Source: Lachnospiraceae bacterium (lineage in GTDB: Bacteria > Bacillota > Clostridia > Lachnospirales > Lachnospiraceae). From it: a stretch of DNA of 64,000 nt. The position numbers and the translations under genes are program-made. The stretch spans positions 62,001 to 126,000 of the forward strand of contig JAFUKH010000061.1 of the NCBI GenBank assembly GCA_017467845.1. Direction: 5' to 3'. Under the pieces are notes generated by a model. The model was not told the origin of the DNA. It saw only the letters and a program-made list of their open reading frames with translations, and made no database searches. Of the stretch, positions 17,493 to 26,459 are shown one piece after another. Position 1 is the first letter of the stretch, and each line of letters starts with the position of its first letter.

Positions 17493-18362
17493 TTAAGATT
17501 TTCTTAGCATTAAAAATGCCGCAAGATTCCCCCGCTGTCCGTGGCTGGCTCTATGAGAAAATAAATAATCACTGTTACAGCAGGTACACACATCCGTCAC
17601 GTCCATGTTCTGCGGTAAGATTCCGCTGCTAATCAGCACCTCTTCATTTGCTTTCCACAAATCAAGCTGATACTTTCCCGGCTCCTTACCCGGCAAAAGC
17701 ACCTCCTTGTCCTTCCAAAAGCCCTCCTTAAAACGGTTCGCAACCTCTTCGCTGATTTCATAACAGCTCTGACAGATGGAAGGTCCGATTGCAACAATCA
17801 AATCCGCCGGTTCACATCCAAAACGCTCCTTCATGGTGTTCACCATATGCTCACCCATACGTTCCACAGTTCCTCTCCAACCGGAATGGGCAAGCCCGAT
17901 AACCTTTTTCACCGGGTCAACAAAATAAAGTGGCACACAGTCTGCATAAAAGGTAGCAAGGCATAATCCGGGCACATCCGTAATCAAGCCATCCACATCG
18001 CTGTAATCCTTGGAAACAGTCACGCCCTTTCCTGCATCCTCCATGGACACATAACGGATGTTCACCGTATGGGTCTGATCAGAGCAGACAATGTGCTCCA
18101 CATCCGTGCTAAGTACTTTTGCTATCCGATGATAATTCTCAAGCACTGCCGACCGGTCATCTCCCCTTGAAAAGCTCAGATTCATGGAGCCGTAAATCCC
18201 CTTACTGACACCACCCATGCGAGTGGTAAAAAGATGACTGATACCGCTGATTTTCGATAGTTTGGGAAATGTCAGGTATTCCAGTGTCTCTTCCCTGGTA
18301 ATATGAAACTTATTCTGAATCATTACCGATTCATCTCTCTGCGCCCTAATAATATTCATCAT
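17493..18362 (-). CDS. pgeF: Laccase-domain purine nucleoside phosphorylase-like protein (YfiH/PgeF)
   Basis: A 289-residue YfiH-family protein. Typical signatures: HLFTTRMGGVSKGIYGSMNLSF, CSDQTHTVNIR, DGLITDVPGLCLATFYADCVPL, GLAHSGWRGTVERM, and a late CCNSDYLFSHRASHGQRGNLAAF. The His and Cys in these motifs form a zinc site. Members were once called polyphenol oxidases and cleave purine nucleosides; in E. coli the homologue corrects peptidoglycan precursors. It overlaps the upstream unknown gene by 4 nt (ATGA). The start is uncertain: Met14 is also possible. Confidence 0.88.
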   Translation of the reverse strand: MMNIIRAQRDESVMIQNKFHITREETLEYLTFPKLSKISGISHLFTTRMGGVSKGIYGSMNLSFSRGDDRSAVLENYHRIAKVLSTDVEHIVCSDQTHTVNIRYVSMEDAGKGVTVSKDYSDVDGLITDVPGLCLATFYADCVPLYFVDPVKKVIGLAHSGWRGTVERMGEHMVNTMKERFGCEPADLIVAIGPSICQSCYEISEEVANRFKEGFWKDKEVLLPGKEPGKYQLDLWKANEEVLISSGILPQNMDVTDVCTCCNSDYLFSHRASHGQRGNLAAFLMLRKS

Positions 18363-20074
18363 ATACTCAATTTCTTAACTAATAACTCTCCTAATATATA
18401 GTCTGCATCCCGCCGGTTACTCTTCCTCATCTCCCGGACCATCTCTTCCAGCTGCCCGAAAAACTTCTTCTGAATTTCTCCAAGCTTTTCATTTAACTTC
18501 GTAATATCCTTCCCGAACACTTCCTTTTTACTGATGCAGGAATCATATTCCTCCGTTATTTCCTCATATCTCTTTTCACAGTATTTGTAATCCTCTTTTA
18601 AAGAGGAAAGCTGTCGCTGTGTTTTTAAAAATGCCTGTCGCTTCTCCTCATACTCTAAATCCGCGAGTCCAGATTTGGCAAGCTCGTTACGAATATCTTC
18701 ACATTCCTTTTCTCTTTCGCCAATCTGCTTTTTAAGCTTTAAGAGTTCCGCTTCCTTCAGCTGCTTTCTGTTCTCCGTTTCCTTCAGTTTCTCCTCCAGC
18801 TTTTTTACGCTCTTCTCTGCTTCTGCCAGCTTATGCTTTTTTGGCATCAAGGTATTCAGATACTCCTGATACATTGACGCTACTTGGTACTCTTCCTTTT
18901 CCATGTGCTGACGCAACATTCCCTTAGTCATAGGAGCAACCTTTAAGGCTCCCTTACGTTCCATTCGGCTGATACAAAGGCGTTTATTCTGGTCCTTAGG
19001 TGCAGTAAAATAAATCATTGCAATATCACCCTGCACCGTTTTAAAAGTCACCATATATTCTGCCTTACGTCTCTCTGCCAAAGCCGCCGGATCCTTTGCC
19101 TGACTAAGCTCTCCGAAACGGTGCTCCATCCTTGCAAAATCATCAAAAGCGAACAAATTCACGGCTGCAGATAACGCACTCTCTTTATACTCCAGCTTTG
19201 TAAAATACCTTTCCCAGCGAGCCTTCAATTTATCCTTTTCATGCAGCTCTCTTGCTGCAATAAGCTCTTCCAAAAGAAGTCTTTTTTCCTGCTCACAAGC
19301 ACTGTCTCTTAAGGAAATCAAAGTATGATATATGAGAAAATCCTTCTCGCATTTCTCCTTGTCCTGCCCCTGAAGGTATTTTACCGAAACCTTGGTATCT
19401 ACTGCAAAGGAATGTCCCAAACCAATGGAAGATATCCACATCAAATGTGCCAATTGCCACTGGGTAATCTTATAGACAACCCAATATCCCCACAGCATCT
19501 CTGTAAGAATACAACCCAGTGCAATCAAAATACGAAGGTCTTCCTTTGCGATAAAAAATATCATGGAAGCAGCCAGCACAAAAACAGAGACAATCATCCA
19601 CAAACGCAGGCACATTCTCTCATCCAGCTTTTTCTGCCGGGGATATATCTTGCAAATATAGTCATTCCTTTCCAAAACAGAAAGTCCCTTGAGGGCCTCA
19701 CCTGGATACAGCCTAGAAACCACCTTTGTAATTTCCGCCGACAGACGGTCCTCTGATTTATTTACGGATAGTCCTATCAGACGCATTTTTCTCTTTAAGT
19801 GCTTAAGAAGAATCTCTGTAAGTTCCTCTTTTTCTTTCTCCATGCAACTTTCATAGAGCATCTCGTAACGCTTCTTCCAGAAATATACCGGTGGCAATGT
19901 AAGCTCTTTTTTAAATAATAGCATAATTCTACCACATACATACATCAGAGCATAACAAACGCACTGCCACACCATGTGCAGCATTACAGAAATATTGTAT
20001 ATCTTAAAATCACAAAACTGCTTTGCAATTTCATTTTTTTCACTCTTCCTGATACCATCTAACAAATTGGCCAT
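18359..20074 (-). CDS. Unknown membrane protein with coiled-coil C-terminus
   Basis: A 571-residue protein I do not recognise. Hydrophobic segments lie near 28-52 and as a pair near 163-205. A charged middle follows, with FDDFARMEHRFGELSQAKD and a segment VTFKTVQGDIAMIYFTAPKDQNKRLCIS that may be beta-rich. Residues about 405-545 are strongly heptad-like and Lys/Glu-rich, a long coiled coil. It starts 40 bp after yraN and overlaps pgeF, so it belongs to the lepB-rnhB-yraN transcription unit. No catalytic motif seen. A scaffold or envelope role is only a guess. Confidence 0.6.
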   Translation of the reverse strand: MANLLDGIRKSEKNEIAKQFCDFKIYNISVMLHMVWQCVCYALMYVCGRIMLLFKKELTLPPVYFWKKRYEMLYESCMEKEKEELTEILLKHLKRKMRLIGLSVNKSEDRLSAEITKVVSRLYPGEALKGLSVLERNDYICKIYPRQKKLDERMCLRLWMIVSVFVLAASMIFFIAKEDLRILIALGCILTEMLWGYWVVYKITQWQLAHLMWISSIGLGHSFAVDTKVSVKYLQGQDKEKCEKDFLIYHTLISLRDSACEQEKRLLLEELIAARELHEKDKLKARWERYFTKLEYKESALSAAVNLFAFDDFARMEHRFGELSQAKDPAALAERRKAEYMVTFKTVQGDIAMIYFTAPKDQNKRLCISRMERKGALKVAPMTKGMLRQHMEKEEYQVASMYQEYLNTLMPKKHKLAEAEKSVKKLEEKLKETENRKQLKEAELLKLKKQIGEREKECEDIRNELAKSGLADLEYEEKRQAFLKTQRQLSSLKEDYKYCEKRYEEITEEYDSCISKKEVFGKDITKLNEKLGEIQKKFFGQLEEMVREMRKSNRRDADYILGELLVKKLSI

Positions 20075-20113
20075 GGATGCTCCTTTCTCCCTATCGTATA
20101 TATGTGGATAACC

Positions 20114-20470
20114 CTACCTGTAATGATAAGGGAAAGCATTTTTTATCCACGTAATCTCATCCTTCATCACAGATACTACATCAAAACGTATGGCAGTGCT
20201 TAAGGGCAGCTTATGAACACATCTATAATAATCTGCCACCTTGCAAATCTGCTTCTGCTTTCCTACAGTTACTGCCTCCTCAGGATATCCCTTACTTGCC
20301 GAGCCTCTGTACTTAACTTCAAAGAAAACAAGGTATCCCTCATGTCTGCCGATCAAATCGATTTCACCGCTTCGGTTCCGATAGTTCCGCTCTATGATTT
20401 GTACACCTTGTTTTTCTAAATGGGCTGCCACCTTTTCCTCCGCAGCAGCCCCCACTACTCTTTTGTTCAA
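20114..20470 (-). CDS. yraN: YraN family endonuclease-like protein
   Basis: A 118-residue UPF0102 protein. GAAAEEKVAAHLEKQG, then NRSGEIDLIGRHEGYLVFFEVKYR supplies the nuclease-like Asp and Glu-x-Lys residues; AIRFDVVSV completes the fold. The family looks like a Holliday-junction-resolvase fold but its substrate is unsettled. It directly abuts the flhB-like gene (stop at 20471). yraN follows rnhB in many Firmicutes. Confidence 0.9.
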   Translation of the reverse strand: MNKRVVGAAAEEKVAAHLEKQGVQIIERNYRNRSGEIDLIGRHEGYLVFFEVKYRGSASKGYPEEAVTVGKQKQICKVADYYRCVHKLPLSTAIRFDVVSVMKDEITWIKNAFPYHYR

Positions 20471-20758
20471 TTATTTCCCCTTTTTCATCTTACCCTTCAA
20501 TTTATCCATGGCATCCACGAATACCAGAATCTCCGCAACCACTTCATACAGCTCCGGCGGTATCATATCTCCTATTTCTAAGCGTGACAAGGTATCTGCC
20601 AGCTTATCATCCCTATGAACAGGTACATCCACTTCCTGAGCCTTCTCAATAATCTTCTCCGCCAGAATGCCTCTTCCGGAGGCTATGACCTTAGGAGCCT
20701 CCTCCTCCGGGTCGTAGCTCAAAGCAATGGCCTGTTTGACTTTTTTATCTTTTTCCAT
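20471..20758 (-). CDS. FlhB C-terminal domain-like protein
   Basis: A 95-residue cytoplasmic protein matching only the C-terminal part of the flagellar export switch FlhB: KVKQAIALSYDPEEEAPKVIASGRG and PVHRDDKLADTLSRLEIGDMIPPELYEVVAEIL. The autocleavage motif NPTH is absent, having no counterpart before ALSYD. Such stand-alone FlhB-C proteins (FlhX-like) occur in Firmicutes near a FliK-like gene, as here (30 bp upstream). Export-switch function is inferred only. Confidence 0.85.
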   Translation of the reverse strand: MEKDKKVKQAIALSYDPEEEAPKVIASGRGILAEKIIEKAQEVDVPVHRDDKLADTLSRLEIGDMIPPELYEVVAEILVFVDAMDKLKGKMKKGK

Positions 20759-20788
20759 CCAAAATCACCTTTCCTCGGCTGACCGCTT

Positions 20789-22318
20789 TTAAGCTCGTAC
20801 ATCAAAGGACTCCGTTGCCAAAAGCGGAATATTGGAATGTGTACTCAAAAGCTCTTTCATACAAGTATTCTCTTCCACAGTCGTACTACGAACAGAGGTA
20901 GTCACACTCATATCATAGCCCCGTGCCTTCAATCTATCTGTCAGAATATTCATGTGATCATTTATAAAATCAAGCATCTCCTCATCCTTCAGATAGAATT
21001 GCGTCGATACCTTCTCATACTGCATGGCTACATACACATCCACCGGTCCAAGACTATCCATATCCAGGTGAAGAAGTGCACTCACTTCCCCGTTTTCACT
21101 GGAAAGACGCTTCTTATTAGAGTATACATAAAGCTCTCCATGGGCATCGTTCCCGGACATTTTAAGTGGCAGCTGAATATATGCATACATCTGATTCATC
21201 TGATTTAAGAAATTAACATTCTGATTCATCTGAGTAACATTCTTTCCCAGATTTGTTTCCAACAATGTACTTTTATCCAAAGCTTCGCTGACTACCTGCA
21301 GCTGCTTTCCCAGCTTACTGTAAAGCTCTTTAATCTTTTCCTTGGTAGTTTCCTCCGGCGAAAGCATCAGTTCCTGCTTCTGAAACTCCTTAATAGCCTC
21401 TGCAAACCGCTCATCCCGGACAAGCTCCTTTATGGGTACATCTTCGCCCCTCTGTAGAAGTTTCACAACCTCCTGTAAAAGAGCCTTTCCATCCGTAGCT
21501 TTTGAAAGCTCAGTGGGTAAACTATTCTCCTTCCCCATAATAGGTGCATCTTCACGAAGAAGTATTGTTTCCTTCTGCTCCGGCTGGGCTTTAAATGTTT
21601 CCACAGCTTCTTCCGGTGAAGGAACAACTAGTGGCTCCAAAACTGCCTTCAGCACTTGCCCTGCTATCGTTTCCTTTCCCTCAGCAACAAGTCCCTCCAA
21701 TACCTTGGGAAGCTCCGTAGAAAACTGTTCCAGCCCCTGTAAAAGCTGGTGAGTCATATTCTTATAATTCCCCATCTGCTCCAAATTCTCCGGACTAATG
21801 GGGAGCTGCAATTTCTGTAAATCCACCAGATTGGACAACTGCTCCTGCCCATACTGTGTCACCTGTTGATACATATTGGTAAGGGATTCCTTATCAATGG
21901 GCATTCCCTCCTTCATGAGTGTCCCCGTTAAGGCAAGAGTGGCCTCCGTCACGGGGATACCTGCCTGTTCAAGTGCCATCGCCCCGGTCTTCTCCATAGC
22001 CATGTTCTCATATAATGGGCTTAAAGAAAGAGTACTTCCGGTATTCTTCACCTGAAAAAGAATATTCTTCCCTGTGGGAAGAGCGATATTCTGGTCCAGT
22101 TTGGCAGAAACCATCAACTGCCCGCTATCCTGAGTCACAAGAAGCTTTAACAAATCACCGGTCACATCCTTCACTTCCCCGGAAATAATCTGCCCCGGAG
22201 TCAAGGCCTGAATAAACTGCTTTATCAGCTGAGGATTAGAGACTGATATGTTCTCGCCGCCGGATATAGAAATATTATTTTGTCCTGTAAAAGCCTTCAA
22301 AATATCCGATAGCTGCAT
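20789..22318 (-). CDS. FliK-like hook-length control family protein
   Basis: A 509-residue protein. The N-terminus (about 20-110) has a beta-rich domain (ISGEVKDVTGDLLKLLV); the middle is Gln/Glu/Leu-rich and variable; the C-terminal 110 residues match the FliK domain: GELYVYSNKKR, LLHLDMDSLGPVDVYVAM, FINDHMNILTDRLKARGYDMSV. FliK measures flagellar hook length and signals FlhB, and an FlhB-C-like gene follows. No other flagellar gene is in the window, so this may be an orphan relative. It lies 19 bp after rnhB. Confidence 0.8.
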   Translation of the reverse strand: MQLSDILKAFTGQNNISISGGENISVSNPQLIKQFIQALTPGQIISGEVKDVTGDLLKLLVTQDSGQLMVSAKLDQNIALPTGKNILFQVKNTGSTLSLSPLYENMAMEKTGAMALEQAGIPVTEATLALTGTLMKEGMPIDKESLTNMYQQVTQYGQEQLSNLVDLQKLQLPISPENLEQMGNYKNMTHQLLQGLEQFSTELPKVLEGLVAEGKETIAGQVLKAVLEPLVVPSPEEAVETFKAQPEQKETILLREDAPIMGKENSLPTELSKATDGKALLQEVVKLLQRGEDVPIKELVRDERFAEAIKEFQKQELMLSPEETTKEKIKELYSKLGKQLQVVSEALDKSTLLETNLGKNVTQMNQNVNFLNQMNQMYAYIQLPLKMSGNDAHGELYVYSNKKRLSSENGEVSALLHLDMDSLGPVDVYVAMQYEKVSTQFYLKDEEMLDFINDHMNILTDRLKARGYDMSVTTSVRSTTVEENTCMKELLSTHSNIPLLATESFDVRA

Positions 22319-22336
22319 ATCTTACCTCCATTTCCC

Positions 22337-23101
22337 TTAAATAAAGTTTTTAATAAAGCTCCTCCGATGAATCGGCGTAGGTCCATACTTTTTCAATGCT
22401 TCAATATGTGACGCACTGCCGTAGCCCTTATTTCCGGCAAAATCATACTCCGGAAATACCTTATCATAATCCACCATAAGCCTGTCTCTGGTAACCTTTG
22501 CAATAATACTTGCCGCACCTATGGAAATACTTTTCGCATCTCCCTTAATAATGGGAACCTGCTTTAAATCGGAAGGAAGCCCCGGGATAGTTACTGCATC
22601 GTTAAGAAGTACATCCGGCATAACACTTAAATTACCGATTGCCGCTCTCATTGCTTCATAAGTAGCCTGCAAAATATTGATTTCATCGATTCTCTCCGGT
22701 GACGCATATCCGATTCCACAGCTAATAGCTTTTTCCATGATGACATCGTATAACTCTTCTCTCTTTTTTTCGGTTAATTTCTTAGAATCATTTATGTATA
22801 GAATGTCACAATTTTTCGGTAGAATAACTGCTCCGGCCACTACCGGTCCGGCCAGAGGACCTCTTCCCACCTCATCAATTCCGCAGATATAACTGTAGGC
22901 AGCATACTCCCTCTCATAGGCCTGCAAAGTATAGATACGCTGTTTCTCCTGCTCATAGGCATCCATACGCTTTTTTGCTGAAATAAGGAGCTTTTGCACG
23001 CCACTTCTCTCATCTGCCTCAAATCGATTTACAAATTCAGGCAGCTCATCTTCACAAGCTGCCTGATACATATTCTTAATTTCAGAAATACTGTATTCCA
23101 C
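22337..23101 (-). CDS. rnhB: Ribonuclease HII
   Basis: A 254-residue enzyme cleaving the RNA strand of RNA-DNA hybrids and single ribonucleotides in DNA. The N-terminal 70 residues form an extra helical domain typical of Firmicute RNase HII, then YICGIDEVGRGPLAGPVVAGAVIL with catalytic Asp and Glu, INDSKKL, and later IIKGDAKSISIGAASIIAKVTRDRLM. It ends in the usual FAGNKGYGSASHIEALKKYGPTPIHRRSF. It lies 14 bp after the signal peptidase gene. Confidence 0.97.
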   Translation of the reverse strand: MEYSISEIKNMYQAACEDELPEFVNRFEADERSGVQKLLISAKKRMDAYEQEKQRIYTLQAYEREYAAYSYICGIDEVGRGPLAGPVVAGAVILPKNCDILYINDSKKLTEKKREELYDVIMEKAISCGIGYASPERIDEINILQATYEAMRAAIGNLSVMPDVLLNDAVTIPGLPSDLKQVPIIKGDAKSISIGAASIIAKVTRDRLMVDYDKVFPEYDFAGNKGYGSASHIEALKKYGPTPIHRRSFIKNFI

Positions 23102-23115
23102 TCTATATCCCTCAC

Positions 23116-23676
23116 TTAATCATGCTCTACAAATCCAAAGTCTGATAAGGGCCAGATACGAAGCCATGCACGGCCGATAATCTCTTCTCTGGTAATATTT
23201 CCAACCTGGGCATAACGGCTGTCAAAGCTGTCATTGCGATTATCACCAAGTACGAAGTACTCATCCTCGCCAAGCACAATAGGCTCTGCCGCCAGCCCTA
23301 TTTTATCCGCCTGAATCACTTCCTTACCAAAGTTCTCTTCCAATACTTCCCCATTAATATAGATGGTTCCATTCTCATCAATCTGCACAGTTTCTCCCGG
23401 AAGCCCGATAATTCTCTTGATGTAAAAGGTCTCCTCCTGGTAGTGGAACGGGAACACAATCACATCAAATCTCTCCGGATCATTAAAACGATAGGTAATC
23501 TTATCTACAAAAAGATTATCTGCATTATGAAGTGTAGGCTCCATGCTGGCACCATTTACTTCTGTGCGCTGTACCACATAGGTAATCAATAAGTAGGTTG
23601 CACAAAGCACCACAAGCAAATATATACCGGTACTTAATATCTCTTTTAAAACACTATTTAACTTTGTATTCTTCAC
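23116..23676 (-). CDS. lepB: Signal peptidase I
   Basis: A 186-residue type I signal peptidase with an N-terminal membrane anchor (about 14-35), catalytic Ser44 in NGASMEPTL, Lys87 in FYIKRIIGLPGE, and the later YFVLGDNRNDSFDSR. It cleaves signal peptides outside the membrane. It lies 1 bp after rbgA, and a second signal peptidase gene stands on the other side of rbgA. Confidence 0.95.
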   Translation of the reverse strand: MKNTKLNSVLKEILSTGIYLLVVLCATYLLITYVVQRTEVNGASMEPTLHNADNLFVDKITYRFNDPERFDVIVFPFHYQEETFYIKRIIGLPGETVQIDENGTIYINGEVLEENFGKEVIQADKIGLAAEPIVLGEDEYFVLGDNRNDSFDSRYAQVGNITREEIIGRAWLRIWPLSDFGFVEHD

Positions 23677-23677
23677 G

Positions 23678-24526
23678 CTACTGCTCCTCCGGTCTTTCTA
23701 CGGTCATTCTGCCAAGCTTACCACTGCGGTAATCATCAATCAGTATTCCTGCCGCCTTTTTTAAATCCAGTTCCTCACCTTTTAAGAAACATCTTCTGTT
23801 CTCCGCAATCTTCGATAAGGTATCCAGTGCATCCCCGGAAGCCTGAATTCCGTAACGCTCCTCAAAGCACTTAGGATAAAGCTCGGTTAATACCTTAATC
23901 AAATCCATTGCCAGCTCTTCAATAATTAAAATTTCATCATTGATGGAACCGATGAAAGCCAGTCGCATTCCTACAATCTGATCCTCAAACTTAGGCCAAA
24001 GGATACCCGGAGTATCTAAAAGCTCCAGACTCTTATTTAACTTAATCCACTGCTTTCCCTTTGTTACACCTGGCTTATTGCCAGTCTTTGCACAGGCCTT
24101 ACCGGCAAAGGAATTGATAAATGTGGATTTACCAACATTTGGAATTCCCACTACCATAGCACGTACCGGACGATTTACAATGCCTCGCTTACGGTCACGT
24201 TCAATCTTCTCCTTACATGCTTCCTGTACCAATCCGTTAATGGATTTAATTCCTGCGCCGGACTTTGAGTTAATCTCCAGCACATGGGCTCCCTGCGCCT
24301 CAAAATAGGCCGTCCAAAGCTTATTATAATGTGGGTCTGCCAGATCAGACTTATTTAAAAGTACAATTCTTGATTTATTCTTTGCCAGCTCATCAATATC
24401 AGGATTCCTACTGCTAAGCGGGATTCTGGCGTCCACCAGCTCTATCACCAAATCAATCAGTTTTATATTCTCCTGCATCATACGCTTGGCCTTGGTCATA
24501 TGACCGGGATACCATTGATAATTCAT
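23678..24526 (-). CDS. rbgA: Ribosome biogenesis GTPase RbgA (YlqF)
   Basis: A 282-residue circularly permuted GTPase acting late in 50S assembly. The G4 motif NKSDL (about 57-61) comes before G1 GIPNVGKST (about 127-135) and G3 DTPGILWP (about 171), the permuted order of YlqF. The beginning, YQWYPGHMTKAKRMMQE, and the C-terminal RNA-binding helical domain (LDTLSKIAENRRCF) match. It sits between two lepB genes, in the rplS-lepB-rbgA-rnhB order. Confidence 0.97.
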   Translation of the reverse strand: MNYQWYPGHMTKAKRMMQENIKLIDLVIELVDARIPLSSRNPDIDELAKNKSRIVLLNKSDLADPHYNKLWTAYFEAQGAHVLEINSKSGAGIKSINGLVQEACKEKIERDRKRGIVNRPVRAMVVGIPNVGKSTFINSFAGKACAKTGNKPGVTKGKQWIKLNKSLELLDTPGILWPKFEDQIVGMRLAFIGSINDEILIIEELAMDLIKVLTELYPKCFEERYGIQASGDALDTLSKIAENRRCFLKGEELDLKKAAGILIDDYRSGKLGRMTVERPEEQ

Positions 24527-24543
24527 ATATTCTTCCTACCTAT

Positions 24544-25125
24544 CTATTTAATAAAGCCGTAACCATCCTCTTCACACTTTAAGTGAAACCATGCCTTACC
24601 TCTTATATCCTCTGTTTTCACCATTCCTATATTCGCCGAACGACTGTCCTCACCGCTGTTAGGGTCATCTCCCAAACAAAAATACTCGCCGCTTTGCAGA
24701 GTAACCTCATTCTCCAATGTACCCGGATCAAGAATCTTAATGGTTACGTATTCACTTTCCTCACCATTTACATAGCAGACACCGTCTTCAATCACTACAG
24801 TATCCCCCGGCACTGCAATCACCCGCTTCACATAATAATGCGTATTCTTATTCCCATTGGGGAGAAAAACGATAACATCTCCCTCCTGTGGTGTAGCAAG
24901 CATATATGCGAAACGATTAATATATATTGTCTGTCCGTTGTACACCGTTGGTTCCATGGAATTTCCCACCACATTGGTGGTCATTCCAAAAAAGTAGTTT
25001 AACACCACTGCAATAAACATTGCAGCAAATATTCCGAACAGTACGCCGAAAATCTCACGAATAATAGATGGGCTGATTTTCTTTTTTCTGGTGTAAAAGC
25101 TAAGTCCATTATGCTTTTTAGCCAT
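24544..25125 (-). CDS. lepB: Signal peptidase I, second copy
   Basis: A 193-residue paralogue with a membrane segment near 25-47, catalytic Ser56 in VVGNSMEPT, Lys100 in HYYVKRVIAVPGD and YFCLGDDPNSGEDSR. It differs from the copy at 23.1 kb in having a longer basic N-terminus (KKHNGLSFYTRKKK) and a CxLGDDPN variant. Multiple signal peptidases of differing preference are usual in Firmicutes. It follows rplS and its terminator. Confidence 0.94.
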   Translation of the reverse strand: MAKKHNGLSFYTRKKKISPSIIREIFGVLFGIFAAMFIAVVLNYFFGMTTNVVGNSMEPTVYNGQTIYINRFAYMLATPQEGDVIVFLPNGNKNTHYYVKRVIAVPGDTVVIEDGVCYVNGEESEYVTIKILDPGTLENEVTLQSGEYFCLGDDPNSGEDSRSANIGMVKTEDIRGKAWFHLKCEEDGYGFIK

Positions 25126-25192
25126 ATATTCACCCTCTCTAACTACAATCTAACACAAAGTATATTGTACCACATTATCTGTAAATAGAAAA

Positions 25193-25215
25193 GGACAACT
25201 GCATTGCAGTTGTCC
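25193..25215 (-). terminator. Terminator after rplS
   Basis: GGACAACTGCA and TGCAGTTGTCC form a perfect 11-bp stem; on the minus strand CTTTTCT follows. It separates rplS from the lepB-rbgA unit, perhaps incompletely. Confidence 0.8.
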
Positions 25216-25235
25216 CTGAAACAGATCTGGTTAAA

Positions 25236-25589
25236 TTATTTAACTAACTCTTTAACCTTAGCCTTCTTACCAACGCGGTCTCTTAAGTAGTTAAGCTTAG
25301 CACGACGTACCTTACCTCTTCTAACTACTTCGATCTTCTCTACGTTAGGGCTGTGTACAGGCCAGGTCTTCTCAACACCAACACCGTTAGAAGACTTTCT
25401 AACAGTAAAGGTTTCTCTGTTGCTTCCGCCCTGTCTCTTAATTACGGTACCCTCGAAAACCTGAATTCTTTCACGGTTTCCTTCTTTGATCTTACCGTAA
25501 ACCTTAACGGTATCGCCTACTGCGAACTCGTCAACGGTAGCTTTTAACTGTTCTGCTTCGATTTCCTTGATAATTGCAATATTGCTCAT
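25236..25589 (-). CDS. rplS: 50S ribosomal protein L19
   Basis: A 117-residue protein at the 30S-50S interface. [34 protein letters not shown] and the C-terminal [26 protein letters not shown] are characteristic. ATG at 25589 ([14 protein letters not shown]) is chosen because AAGGAGG lies 8 nt upstream; the upstream in-frame start at 25610 does not fit. Unlike in the usual rpsP-rimM-trmD-rplS operon, a lipoprotein gene separates trmD from rplS and rplS has its own strong promoter. Confidence 0.98.
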   Translation of the reverse strand: MSNIAIIKEIEAEQLKATVDEFAVGDTVKVYGKIKEGNRERIQVFEGTVIKRQGGSNRETFTVRKSSNGVGVEKTWPVHSPNVEKIEVVRRGKVRRAKLNYLRDRVGKKAKVKELVK

Positions 25590-25662
25590 TTTATAAGCCT
25601 CCTTATTCAACTGGATGTTCTTAATACATTTTCGTAACAGAGGACCATCTCATTTTCGCAAC
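25590..25662 (-). promoter_or_regulatory. rplS 5' leader (possible L19 autoregulatory leader)
   Basis: About 73 nt from the predicted start to the L19 ATG. Firmicute rplS genes often carry an L19-binding leader. Two GYTRCGAAAATG-like segments are seen here (TTGCGAAAATGAGA and TTACGAAAATGTA), but I could not confirm the fold, so this is only a candidate. Confidence 0.3.
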
Positions 25663-25668
25663 GTGAAG

Positions 25669-25697
25669 ATTATATCACGTGGGTATGTAGAATGCAA
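25669..25697 (-). promoter_or_regulatory. Promoter of rplS
   Basis: Minus strand TTGCAT (25692-25697), 17 bp, TATAAT (25669-25674). It starts right below the stop codon of lipoprotein 3. Confidence 0.75.
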
Positions 25698-25704
25698 GTG
25701 TTTT

Positions 25705-26445
25705 TTACTCTACATACACACTGGCACAGGAACCATCATCCAAATCGATATCAAATGTAATAGTGCCCTCATGCTCCCCCTTATATGAAGTCCAAGTATA
25801 TTCGTACTCTAAACTATAACCATAGCGTGTATCCACAGTTAAACTATCTTCATATGGTGCCATAAGCTCTTTCACTGACTCTAAGGTCTGTCCCTTTCCA
25901 TCCGGACGCAGTCCACCAAAATAATAGAAATCCTCCTCTACATCATATCCAACAATGTTTCTTAGCTTTACAGCACTATCCAACGCAGAGACCAGCTCCG
26001 ATGATGTATTATATGCCCCCAGTATTACAAATTCCTCCCCATTCTTGTACAGTGCTATCATCGCACCCTTTCCCCCGGGAAGCAACCTGTCAAAGTTAAA
26101 TTCCTTATCGTCCTCATAATTAACATACTTATACTCCACACTACCGGCCTCAAGAGCATCTATTGCTTCTTTAAGACTCATACTTTCATCTACTTTTAAA
26201 ATAACATCCCCCACCTGGAACAATCTATCCTCTGGGGATGCCTCTAAAATCTCCGGAAGACATTCAAATCCTCCCTGCGCTTCTTTCGAAGTCTCCTTGG
26301 AAGAACTCTCTGCCACTTCTTCCTTCTTCACGGATGCGGCACTGCCTGCATCACTCTCTGCAGAAGCTTCCGTTTTATCTCCACCACAGGCACAAAGCAT
26401 TACTGCTAAAACAGTTGTCATCAACAATACTTTACATTTTTTCAT
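25705..26445 (-). CDS. Paralogous lipoprotein 3
   Basis: A 246-residue predicted lipoprotein: signal MKKCKVLLMTTVLAVMLCAC followed by GG, then an acidic Ser/Ala/Glu linker (about 22-58). FECLPEILEASPEDRLFQVGDVIL, DESMSLKEAIDALE and YYFGGLRPDGKGQTLESVKEL align with lipoproteins 1 and 2. The last third, with GTITFDIDLDDGSCASVYVE, again matches their ends. It interrupts the otherwise conserved trmD-rplS order and carries its own promoter cassette with a G9 tract. Function unknown. Confidence 0.75.
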   Translation of the reverse strand: MKKCKVLLMTTVLAVMLCACGGDKTEASAESDAGSAASVKKEEVAESSSKETSKEAQGGFECLPEILEASPEDRLFQVGDVILKVDESMSLKEAIDALEAGSVEYKYVNYEDDKEFNFDRLLPGGKGAMIALYKNGEEFVILGAYNTSSELVSALDSAVKLRNIVGYDVEEDFYYFGGLRPDGKGQTLESVKELMAPYEDSLTVDTRYGYSLEYEYTWTSYKGEHEGTITFDIDLDDGSCASVYVE

Positions 26446-26459
26446 ATGCGTCTCCTCTT

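Noticed and set aside
20471..22318. Part of a complete flagellar or type III secretion locus
   Set aside because: Only FliK-like and FlhB-C-like genes occur; neighbours are housekeeping genes.
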